Assembly: GCA_963931865.1 (NCBI GenBank)
Contig: OZ007511.1
Location: forward strand, 5,660,626 to 5,724,625
Direction of reading: 5' to 3'
Source: Axinella damicornis
Taxonomy: Eukaryota; Porifera; Demospongiae; Axinellida; Axinellidae
Length of the DNA stretch: 64,000 nt
The position numbers were made by a program, and so were the translations under genes. Below are positions 12,464 through 24,400 of the stretch, one piece after another. Position 1 is the stretch's first letter. The number at the start of each line of letters is the position of its first letter. The notes beneath the pieces were generated by a model that did not search any database, was not told the origin of the DNA, and saw only the letters and a list, made by a program, of their open reading frames with translations.

Positions 12464-15400
12464 TTCGTGGGATGGAACTATAGACTGCTAACGCGTGACC
12501 TTCATACTTCAATTTACTGACCCTCAAACTCTGCGAATATGTTCGAGAACATTGGGCATGGGCCAGAACAGCTGGGGCTACAAGTGGATGCAATGGGGGA
12601 GCAGCAGTCAAAGTGGACGCAATCTGGGAGCAGCTAAAGCGGACGCAATTGGGGAGCAGCAGTTGAAGCGGATTGGTGCAACCCGGGAGCAGCAGCAGAC
12701 GCAATCGGGGAGCAGCAGCTCAGTACACAGAGAGCTGTCCGGCACTGGATTACTCACGTAGGTGAATGAGGGGGAAGTAGCAGTCTGAAAGTGAGCAAAG
12801 CTACTTGTATAGATACTCCATAGGGACACTACTAAACCTAGACTATGGACTGGACTGAACAGATCAAAAACAGTTGTAGGAATACCAGAATGGCAAAAAG
12901 TAAGGAAAAAAGGTAGGGATGGATCGCACATCTTTAAACGCTTTTTGTTACTGGTTTATATCATTTGTATTAGCAGCACGCACATGTTTGAAGTTCCATC
13001 ACAGAGCAGAAGTCAGCAGGCAATAAGTGCTCTTGCCTTGACAATTATAATATGCATATATGTCCAGCCCTCCCACACCTCATACGTACCGTACAGCGGA
13101 AAATATTTGTGAGGCATCACGTTTTTCGCGACCAAAAGCCAACATGCAAAAAATTTGTACCTGCAAAAAAATTAAACTTGTTCTCACAAACAATTGCCAA
13201 CAGAATTCTGGGGTAGCTAGCTACGTCGCTGTCTCACTACTTCCGACCTGTACAATTACATGTACTGCCATCCCGCAAGGGACCCTTATCGACCACTGCC
13301 AGTCCCACCGACCTGTACAATTACATGTACTGCCACCCCGCAAGGGACCCTTATCGACCACTGCCAGTCCCACAGTTGCGTGAGCATGTAGCTGCATATT
13401 GCGCATAGCACACTGTCGTGCACAGTCAAGAGAACCACAACTATACCAAGATCTCGAGCAAACAACAGGCATTGATCGCCAAATATGCTTCGCGTCATGG
13501 AAATGCACAAGCCCGTCCGCCGATGGTAGCCTCTTACCCTTGCTTCCACGATGAAGTGCATGCTGAGTTCTCCCAGTAGTACACAAACATGTGAAGTATA
13601 GTAGTATGTAAGTAGTAGGGGGTGTAGTCACAGGTTGCGACCCTTCGAAATTCGGTTTTCAAAATTTGTACCAATAAAAATTTCCCACTATACGGTACTG
13701 TACAGCAAGGCAGATGAAGTGCCTACATGTATATACAATGTACACATGTAACTCACATTGATGTCTTCATCCCCAGGAAGCTCATAAGGTGCATCTGAGA
13801 AGGGAGGAGGAGGAGGGAAAAGTATACATGCATGTACATGTACAATGTACCTGTAGATGTGTTTTTTGTACCCAATGAAGGAGGTTTTCATGCATGTACC
13901 GGGATAGTAATCATTATCACTGAACTCCTTAGTTACCATAAATTACTCAACCTTGTTTTCTGGAAGGGCAAAGGGCATATTCCTTCTGTAAGGTGCACCA
14001 GCCTTCAATAGAAAAACCAAGGGCTTTCTTAGCAGGATTCAAACCCAGGACTGACTGAACCAACCTGCGAACCTCTGTACACTTTCATCAAGCTACAGTG
14101 TACACGTACAAGCAACCAGACATTGAAGCGTCAGAGGGTGAAATTACGTTTGGACATCGAACATTTTCCGACCATTTATCATCCAGTTTGTCGGACCAAA
14201 CATCGATGTGTTCGGTCAACCATTAAAATACCACATCTGGGATGACACTGCACGAGCTACTAGTGCAAGTGCACTGCGCAAGTAGACTCGCTTTACTGGA
14301 AGTGCACAGCTAAATGCCCTCCTTACAATATAGAGACATGCACATACTACCAAGTTGGATCTTCAAAAATGATTATGGGTTTCACAGTTGTTTCATGAAT
14401 ATACTTACCAGGGGACTATGACATGCACAACTATAAAAGCATTCTATGACATGTGTGGATAATGGCTAGCCTCATTCCCAGGCCTACTCCATTCTTTCAG
14501 TTCTTCGGTTTGCGTCAACAACAAGATGCCACAGTCTGGAGAAAGAACGGGGTAGGCCTGGGAATGAGGCTAGATAATGGCAGATGAACGGCTGAGAATG
14601 GCAGAACAAAATTGACTGTGCTAGGACAAATTGTCCACGGCAGGCACTTTTTGAACATAATTTCACCCCTTGAAGCATTATTACATCATCATCCTACAAG
14701 ATTCATATTCATAAGTGAAGCTGCACAGTTGTTTGGAGACTTACGTACATAGTATGGGCACTTACAAAGCCAGCAATCTTTGGAAGAAGCCTTCCACGCC
14801 ATGGAAAGAAACATTCCGATCCTCATAAGAAATCTTATAACAGCGAAAATTTCCCGATATACAACTGTATGATGGTATATACATGTAGTCTACCAGGTTT
14901 CTCTGCATGGTACAAAACTGGCGAATGCCACTAAATGCCCAAATTTATCATGCAAAATAATATTGAGGAAAGCGGATAAATTACGGTAACGAACACGTGT
15001 ATACATTACTGCACAATTCCCGGCTCGAGCTCTGTAGCTGTTTCACTGCTTCAACGATGGACTTCCAGCCAGACTCAGGATGGAAATACCTTCTCAAAGT
15101 ATCGCTCAAGTGGACGGAGAGGTTCAAGATGTGGGAGCGAAGGAGTGGACCAGAATAGGCAAGTACTTACATTTGCTTTCTCCGAACCATTCCCGAAATC
15201 TCTGACCTCCTGTAGCCCCTCGAAGAGGCCATCAGACTCCATTTCATTCCTGCTCTAACCGGAAGAGACTGTGTCACTGATGCTGAGAGAAACATTTTGC
15301 TCTCCTGCCCGTCTTGGTGGTCTGGGTCTCACCAAACCAACAGAAGCAGCTACGTACCCATGAGTTTATATCCTCGCAAAAAGTCACTGCTCCCCTTGCT

Positions 15401-18400
15401 GCCCTCATCCTCTCGCAACAGCATGAGCTCACGCTCGACACCACCCATGAACAACAGTGTGCAAAGGCGGAAATAAAAAAAGTCTTAAGCAGCAATGACA
15501 GGCTGCCGCTGGGACGCAGGGTTCCCGAGGTACCTGCAATGTGCAATGGAACTTGGGAGTGAGAGGGTGCCTCCTCCTGGTTGTCTGTCCCGCCCATTGA
15601 GGAGCATGGGTTTGCATTCCACAAAGGAGCATTCTGTTTATAGGCCACAGCGGCAGACTTGGCCATGCCACCAGGTGTTGAAAACACAAGAGGAGTGAAT
15701 GTACAGTAGTGAGGTGTAGTAGGCTACGTCCATCGAGAGTTGTCATGTACAGGTAAGTTTTCGTTATCCAGAGTAGCTTTGGTGCTTCTGCACGATCCAT
15801 CGTAGCGTCTCACAAGCTCGTGAACACAAATCGACATGCCAGCATATTAACAGGAAGGACAGGAAGGTACATGTAGCATGCGCTTACTGAAAATTATGTG
15901 CTTAATAGCTGTATGTGCTAGCCTCATCCCCAGGCCCCATCCGAAAATCGGAAAGGGGCCTGGTAGCACTTCCGTACAATTTCTGTTGACTATGCCTCAC
16001 AAATTCAAGAGGAGCCAATCAGATTTCAGAACGAAACCACACGCAAACGTGATCCCTTCATGTGAGACAGTGTTTACTAGTATTAGTGCTACTCACGTGA
16101 CCCTCAACGAATCAGACGCCTCAGAATCGATCACATGACGGAGCATTAAATCGCTTATTGCACACTTTAGTGTGCATTATCTAGATAATGCACACTTTTC
16201 AAAGATCAAAGGCTGTCTCGGGTCGGTGAGTTGCACTAAGTAGTTTAGATACCACTTTGCCGTGCATTACGGGCTTTAGTGCACTCGGGCAATCTAGTTA
16301 ACGGTCTCGGGCGGATAATGCACTCGCCTTCGGCTCGTGCATTATCTCGCCCTCGACCGTTAACTAGATTGCCCTCGTGCACTAAAACCCGTAATGCACG
16401 GCAAAGTGGTATATAAATATTACTTATGAAGCACAAAACGGACCATGCAGATCGTTATAGAGCTTACTTTGCCACTCCAGACTGTGGCGTCCTCCTTCGT
16501 GAAGAAGTGCTGTCGCGTTGGCGGGAGATAGCTGGACGATCAAAATCGGAGAGCGCTGTTTACGCTTACGGGTCATCGCGACAAACTTCCTGACCACTAG
16601 CTGGAGTCCCAATCAACCGATATACTGTGAAACAACGCTCTCTCTGGCTCCACGTTAGTCTTATACATTGTAGTAAGCTGATCTGATGTTTGAAATGAGG
16701 CGTGTCCTACCGTAGCACGTGTTTGATGATGTGTACAGCAGCGACAGATTTAACACGGAAGTGCTACCAGGCCCCTTTTCGATTTTTCGTATGGGGCCTG
16801 GGAACGAGGCTACATGTGTACGTATGCGCTTCTTAACCAGTCTCTACGGTACTGCCAATATGTCGATATATTGGGTATTGGGTAGGATCGGTATCAAACA
16901 GTTGCAATAGCATATGGCTCACATAACTGTACATGTACGATTTCATACAACAAATACCAGACAGTTAAGCGAAACTCGAAATGCACTTGTATTATGTACT
17001 CAATAATACATTTAAGGCAAGCCATATTGATATTGATATTGCAGGTAGATTATCAATATCAACACATTAAGTTTTAAGATAATCGAGGGGCAACCGCACT
17101 CCTGGTAGCCGCGATGCAACCGGTTGCAACTCGCTGGGTGGTCATAGTCTTTGTGGCAATGAAACTTTGAAAGTTGAAGAGAGCGCTCGAGCAATGGCGG
17201 CTGAAGGGAAGACAAAAGCACTCACAACTCCACTACCAAGATGAATTTCAGCAACAAAATTGTACGGTTGGGTCAATGCACGATAGTGATCATGAAGATT
17301 TAGTCAGAACCTTTGTAGGTCCTTCCTGCGGGCTGGGAGGTTTTTTATTCGTTAATATTAAATTTTGCATTACGAGGGGCAACTGCACTCCTGGTAGCCG
17401 TTGCAACGCCGGCTGCGACTCTCCGTAGCGCAGTTATTCCCAATCAACGCACATGGCCACGTGGCAACCACGATCGCTAGCAATGGCGCGGGAAGACACG
17501 AAATTATAACAGCACTTACAAGCACGGTGAGTTTTGGCATGTTATCGTCAGTGAACGACAGCGATCACAGCCATGTGGTCAGAATCTTCATGTGCCTTTG
17601 CTAAGAACGGTACTGCCACCGTAAGTCGGAGAGAGCGCTCGAGCAATGGCGGACCCGGCGAGACAAAAGCGCTTGTATCTCCACCACCAAGGTGAGTTTG
17701 AGAACCAAAATTGTACGCTTGGGTCACTGCATGATAGTGATGACGACGGGGAAGTCAGAATCTTTGTAGGCCATTCCTAAGGTAGTCAAAGGTTATTTAG
17801 ATTACATTACGCGGCACAATTTTTCCTATACCAGGAGTGTAATTAGCGAGGAGCAACCGCACTCCTGGTAGCCGCTGCAACTCCGCGATTGCCTCGCCGT
17901 AGCGCAAGCTAATAATTATTGCAATTCGTTCCAATTAACGCACATGCCACGTGGCAACCACGCTCAGTCGAACGCTAGCAATGGCGACCAAAGGGAAGAC
18001 ACAAAACTATAATAGCACTTACAACCTTGCCAGCACGGTGATGTAAGCGTCAGTGAACGACAGCGATTACGGCTGTGTGGTCAGAATCTTTGTGAGCCCT
18101 TCGTATGACAGTACTGGCAGCCAACGTCGAAGAGCACGATCGAGCAATGGCGGCCGACGGCACTACAAAAGCGCTTGTAGCTATCTCCACCACCAAGGTG
18201 AGTTTCACCACAATTATTGTGTGGTTGTAACACTGCATGATAGCGATCACGACGGTGTAGTCAGAATCTCTGTAGACCTTTCCTGCGTGCTGTGAGGTTT
18301 AGGTTATTTAATTATTTACGCGGCACAATTTTCTCTATACCAGGAGTGTAATAATACATGTATGTGTGTGCATGCGTGTGTGTGTGTGTGCGCACGCATG

Positions 18401-21400
18401 ATGGAAGTGGGATGTTCATGGGGTGAGATTAGACTAGTGACGTGCGACCTTTGTACTTCAATTTACTCAATCTCAAACTCCACAAAGAATGTTTGAGAAC
18501 ATTGGGCATGGGCCAGAAAAGCTGGGGCTATACAAGCGGATATAATTGGGGAGCAGCAGTCGGCAATCTGGGAGCAGCAGTCGAAGCAGATGCAAATGGG
18601 AAGCAGTAGTTGAAGCAGACGCAATCGGAGAGCAGCAGTTGAAGTGGACACAATCGGGGAGCAGCAGCCGAAGCAGACGCAATCAGGGAGCAGCAGCCAA
18701 ACCAGACGCAATCGAGGAGCAGTTGAAGCAGATGCAATCGGGGAGCAACAGATCAGAAGTGGACGCAAGCGGCGTGCAGCAGCTGAAGCGGATGCAATCG
18801 GGGAGCAGCAACTGAAGTGGATGCAAATGGGGAGCAGCAGTTGAAGCGGACGCATTCGGGAAGCAGCAGCTCAGCACAGAGAGCTGGACGGCACCGGACT
18901 ACTCACGTAAGCTAACGAGGGGGAAGTAGCTTCGCAAGCGAAGCTACTTCTATTGCAATATCGATATACATGTCTTTTCCCTATTACATGTAGCAACACC
19001 TTCCGTATACTAATCTATGCACAACAATACACATGTAGCTTGAGTTTGCAACGTCGGAATGGAAGTACATGTATGCAGATCCAGGCTTTATACTCTGCTA
19101 TCTTGTAGTCCAAGGGTCTGCTGACCCGTTGCTGTAATAAGCGTGTTTTTGCCGAATATTTGCTTCGTAACCATAATTGCCTCTAACACAAAATCAATTA
19201 ATGTGGGCTGTGTCGGGTAATCCCCAAGCAGGTCACATATTTGTGCAAAGGAGTGCCGAAAATAAGGGAGGCCAAGCTTTTACTTGTGTGACATGTAACA
19301 AACAATGTAATGCGTGTTCACGTACTGTAACTGAACTCTTTGTTCTGTAAACCTACTTGTGTCGACAAGTTCAGCATAGCCCTCTTCGACTTCCTCTTCA
19401 TCTTCGTCTTCCCCTTCATCAGTTTCCTCTGGAAAATATAAGTCACATCATTAATGTAATACGGGTTCCTCAAGGCTACTGTCATGGATGCACCAGGAAC
19501 GTGTATGCGTTCAAATTGAGAACTGAGATTGTAGTATTAAATAATGCGACTGGAATGGTAGCCTCGTGCCCAGGCCTTCTCACCCACAGCATTTGTCACT
19601 TGCAGTACTATTAGCACTGCAAGTGACAAATTTACTGCAAGCGACAAATGCTGGGGGTGAGAAGGTCTGGAGATCGAGGCAACTACCAACTACATGTTTT
19701 TTATACATGTAGGTGAGTCGAGTCGAAGGGAGCGAAGCAGCTGTGAAAGAAATTACAATGTACACATGTATTACAGGCCTTACAACTTCGTCCGGCCCAC
19801 GGTAAGCGACAGTAGACAACGGCTTGGTCAGAATCGTTGTGAGCTACTTTCATTATGGTCATGCACGATGAGATATATAGCTAGGACCTACCGATTTTAA
19901 TACTGGCAGTAATGTTAGAAACAGGGTGCGGTCAAGTTGTATAAATTAGAACAGGGCTACAGTAGCAGTCAATAAAAAGTTTACGTTCCGTATTCATACA
20001 ACGATCGTTCTACGGTCCGTTCCGTTCTTACGCAATCTGCCCGTACTACGGCTGAGTCAGCAATTATCGCCGTCGCGAGTAAGCGGCCAAGTTCATCGAC
20101 TTTTATCTCCGGTTACAAGTAAGCTACAGACAAGGGACAAACGCCAGCGTATAGTTAAGGCCTTCCAATAAGGCATATTTAAAACCAGCCAGACCTTTCG
20201 AGGGATGTGCAAGTTCCAAGAGCTTTCGCTTGGTGGGCGGGGTTTTCGGAAGTGATCGATCGCATTGCCACTGCATCTCCGGTTCTGCGAAAGCTGTGGA
20301 CATCGAACAAAGACCAGCAGGGAGAGAGATCCAGGGTCTAAAAGTAGAACAGCGTCAGACATACATGTAGGTTGCATCCGCTATAAGCGTTAAAAGTTTT
20401 TACTACGCTTGTATACCATAAAAACGGTGCATATAAACGCTGACGTAGCAATAATTTCACACCGTTTTCTGAGCCGTTTCTCACCGTAGAACGATCGTTG
20501 TATGTAAACGGAACGTAAGCTTTTTATTGACAGCTACTGTAATTGTCGACTTTCATGCAACTATTCTCAGCCTCTCGAGTGGATCTAAGGATTTAATAAG
20601 CTCCAATGAGAACAGCATTTATTTACTGTAGAAATCGAACTCCAGCCTTTTGCTGAAGCATAGAAAATTATACCTGTATCACCCACAACTGACTGAAGCT
20701 CATTGCTGAAGCTCATTAAATATGCACGTGACCCTTGACCTCTAACGACTCAAGGAAAGACACGAAAGCAGGCTATGCAAGCAACTTTAGAAAAGGGCAT
20801 TTTACTGCTTTTTGGGTGAGTCCAGTCTACTCCAGTGAATAAAGACACCTACATCTATAGATACATGTACATATAACTAGAGGTGTTCATAGAACACATA
20901 CCCCGCGCGGAACGTCTACAGGATACAGTGCAGCTACAATCAATGTGACATCTCTGCCGGCGCCGATGCACATCGCTATTGCGTATACTGTGTTCGTGTA
21001 TGGCCATATCCAAGGTGTGGGAGTGACCGCTTACCGTACATAATATTGTGAAGCTGAAGAGGTGGGGCCAAATGTTACGAATAATAGCTGGAAAAAACAG
21101 CCGAAACAATAGCCACGATGTCTGTGAAGTACATAAATCGTGAGAAAACACTGTTTCCTAGCGGTCATCTCGAAGCATGAGATTTCCAAATGCACTGTGT
21201 GTCCTGTTCTTGATGAAATTCTGAAGTCACGAAGAGGTGGAGCCAATGTTATGAATAGTTATGAAAAGTAAGAAATAGCCGAAATACAGCGAAACGAAGC
21301 GCCTTGACTTCAGTCAGGTACACATACACCAGTTTTTTTGCTATTTGCTATTGTTTGACTCCCTTTCAATGGTTTATGAGGGTCTATGTGGCGAGATTTC

Positions 21401-24400
21401 AATTTTTTCGCATGACAGACTGACAGACAAAACCGATTGCTTAACCCCGCTTCGCGCATGCGTGCGCGGGGTAAATATATATCACTTTTTCAAATTCTGA
21501 AGTTGGACTTGTGTCACCAGGCCCTCTCCTACTGCAAGCGATGTAAAGTTGGGTGGGGTCAGGGAATTAGGCTAGTACATGTAAACACACATGCATGCAC
21601 CTGCTTCTTCATGGATGAATTCACTGGCACGAGGACGCTTCGCAACTCGTCCATACTCCTCATCATAATCTCCCTGCGAGTGACAAAAAATCAGTTATAC
21701 ATGTACATGTACATGTATGTTAGATCACGCAAAGATTATTGCCAAGCAGATACATGTAAGGCTCTGAATCAGGGATCTACATGAACCAAGAGTGTGCAAC
21801 TGTCATATGGTTTCGTCGTTCCCAGGCCTACCCCGTTCTTCGGTTTCCGTTGACAATAATACACGGATGTGGAAGGTCAGGGCGGCGAAAAACGCAGAAG
21901 GCCTGGTATCATTCATCACGTGAGTGACGTCAGATGGACGCAAGGGTGGACGTAGGGGGGGGGCGGGGCCCGTAGTAGTTTTAGCAAGTCCTGAAGGCTG
22001 TTCATCATCCAGTCGGCTCGGTTCGAACACTCAGCGGCTAGTCGAGACTATCAGACGATCTACACAACTTCATCGGTGGTTTTTAAACTTATTTGCAGTT
22101 GGGCCACACCCCCCCTATGTCCACTTGATATAAAGCATGTGATGAATGATACCAGGCCTTCCGCGTTTTTCGCCACCCTTCCGTATCCGTGTATTATTGT
22201 CAACTGAAGCCGAAGAAAAACGAGGTAGGCCTGGGAACAAGGCTAGTTTCCACTACCACCAGTGTGTGCATAGGCTGTGTAAACACTGCAGTACAATTTC
22301 ACACTTACTAGACAGCATGCTTCACCACTGATTGCCTACTGAGATGGAGGTAGTGGAAACCATAATACTAGTGGAATGCAGGACATTGGAGGGCGAGCCT
22401 GAGCGAAGTGCACATGCTGGACATGCATGCAGCAGTGCATTCATACAGTGACTGTCATCAGACTCAATCATGTGACTGGGCTATGAGCCACAGAAATTAT
22501 GACACTAAACATACACTCGTGCGACTGTAAGTCAGGTTAGCGTTAGCTGAAGCAGTCTAGCAGGTACGTCACCAGCCATGGCGGTAGACCACGAGCTGTC
22601 TCCATCTTTGTTGTCGCCACCGAGGAGGCAGAAGTTCACGGTGCTCTAGCCAATGAATAGGTAAGGTTCACGAGTGGTCTCCGTGTTTGTTGTCGCCTCA
22701 TCATTCGAACAGGTAGACGGCATGGTTCACCTTGCCTCGAGCAATCGCGTAGGGTTCGTTGGAATTTGAATATTATTGTGCACATGCAAGTGAAATCCGC
22801 TGATTTAAAATTTACGGTAAGTGCAAGATCCAAGCAAACAAGCAAACAAGCAATCATACACACGCACTGCGCAATAAAGTCACACTAGTGTGGGGCTCAC
22901 TCAGGCTCTCCCCAAATATGGCAACATTGAGTGGATTTCTGACCCCTGCTGGAGTTTCACTGCATAGTGGGTCTACAGGAAGACTGGAGGTTACTCTAGC
23001 TGACTAAGGGTAGCGATTCCGGACGGATTTTTCAAATTGGTGTGAGCGTCTTGAAATATCTATCATAAAATTCTGCACTGAATTGCGAGTTGACTGGCTT
23101 TTGTCCGGTGCAAATCGGTTGCGTAGAAGTCGAGATACGTAACTCAGAAGATAAGTCACACACGAAAATATTTCCGACTCCTTTTGAATAGAAAAAGTGG
23201 TAGGCGTACATTTGCGGTATATTCACGTGGTCTCCATCAAAGTGTTCATATCTCCAGAACGGCTGCACGGATTTGACTGAAACTTGCACCAAATTGATCG
23301 CCATTGAATTTGCAGTTCAGCTGTGGCGATTCTGTATCTGTAGAAGATGAGACGCTGCACTCCTGGCAATGAGGTTTGTGACCTGATGTGTGTTTATACC
23401 TGTGGGATCATGTGGGAAGGGCTAGTGCACCTGGATTAGAGCTAACAAGCTCGAACACTCTTGCTGAGGCTGCCATTTGTGGCACGTTGTGGAAAGGGAG
23501 GGGCTACAAATGCTATATGACCATTGTGATTGAGTTTATGCACCGTAGTCATGCACACATGGGCACCCAAAGAAAAGAGTGGATCATCGCGGCTTGTTCA
23601 AGTGTTTCCATACCCATACACACCTCAGCAGACAGGAAATGTTTCAACATAGCCGCCAGATTTTGAAGCCGGCAAGTTGTGGCAGCTCTGAATGGCTGTA
23701 TGCCACTGTGATGTAGCTATAGTCCAGGCGGCCGAATTAGCTATGACGTTGTGATCTGCTTCTCAAGTGCATTTCATACCACGGAGATGCACAACACTTG
23801 TCAAGTAGTGCACTCTGCTATAGCTATGCAAGACAAGTTCAAGGGTGGGCATTTATTATTCAAGTGTACTTTGATTCTATACACAGAATTGGCATTGTAG
23901 TCACTTAGGCCTCTACTTAATTACCATGATGCATGCATAAATTGGTTAGCTGGTCATCAATTTGTGACGAACCTGAGGAATCCTGCCTATCATGAAAGTC
24001 ACCAGACTCTCTCCACTTGGGTCATGCTGCCTACATATCATCGTTCAAGTTTTGCCGCCGGACAAACCGTATATTTCATCCTACAGATGGCAATACTACT
24101 ATCTAACAGACTGGCTTACTGCATGTTTGGCAGTTCTCATTACTGTACGTTGCTATTCCCTCCACATGCAGGTGTATACGTCGTTATTCCCTCCACATGC
24201 AGGTGTATACGTCGTTATTCCCTCCACATGCAGGTGTATACGTTGCTATTCCCCGGTGCACCAGACACTAAAGAAGGGACAAGTCGTCTGTCTTGTGACG
24301 AGGACCGTAATTGTGCATACACTTTCAGTTGCATACATGTAGGTACTAGACACTATTTTGGCATTGTCATGATCTCTCCCTCAGTTATCTGTGGTCATTT

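Larger units (their letters stand above)
17082..18352 (+). mobile_element. Tandem cluster of three element A copies
   Basis: Three head-to-tail copies begin at 17083, 17373 and 17848. The first lacks the middle. The second has shortened modules (17483-17526, 17646-17691). The third keeps both modules (17981-18037, 18147-18197). The last two end TACCAGGAGTGTAAT. Confidence 0.85.

Noticed and set aside
13952..13985. 34-nt minus-strand exon candidate upstream of the SPT5 micro-exon
   Set aside because: It has splice-like borders, but including it breaks the phase between 19357-19428 and 13757-13794, which fit each other directly.
15274..15800. Long minus-strand frames (137 and 123 codons)
   Set aside because: They are antisense to a recognisable but broken reverse-transcriptase remnant on the plus strand.
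18463..18877. Cys/Leu-rich 130-codon minus-strand frame and Gln/Ser-rich plus frames
   Set aside because: They are translations of the GGGAGCAGCAG minisatellite of element B; related frames appear in each copy.
22010..22035. GGTTCGAAC string suggesting a tRNA T-arm
   Set aside because: No matching D-arm, anticodon stem or acceptor stem could be drawn around it.
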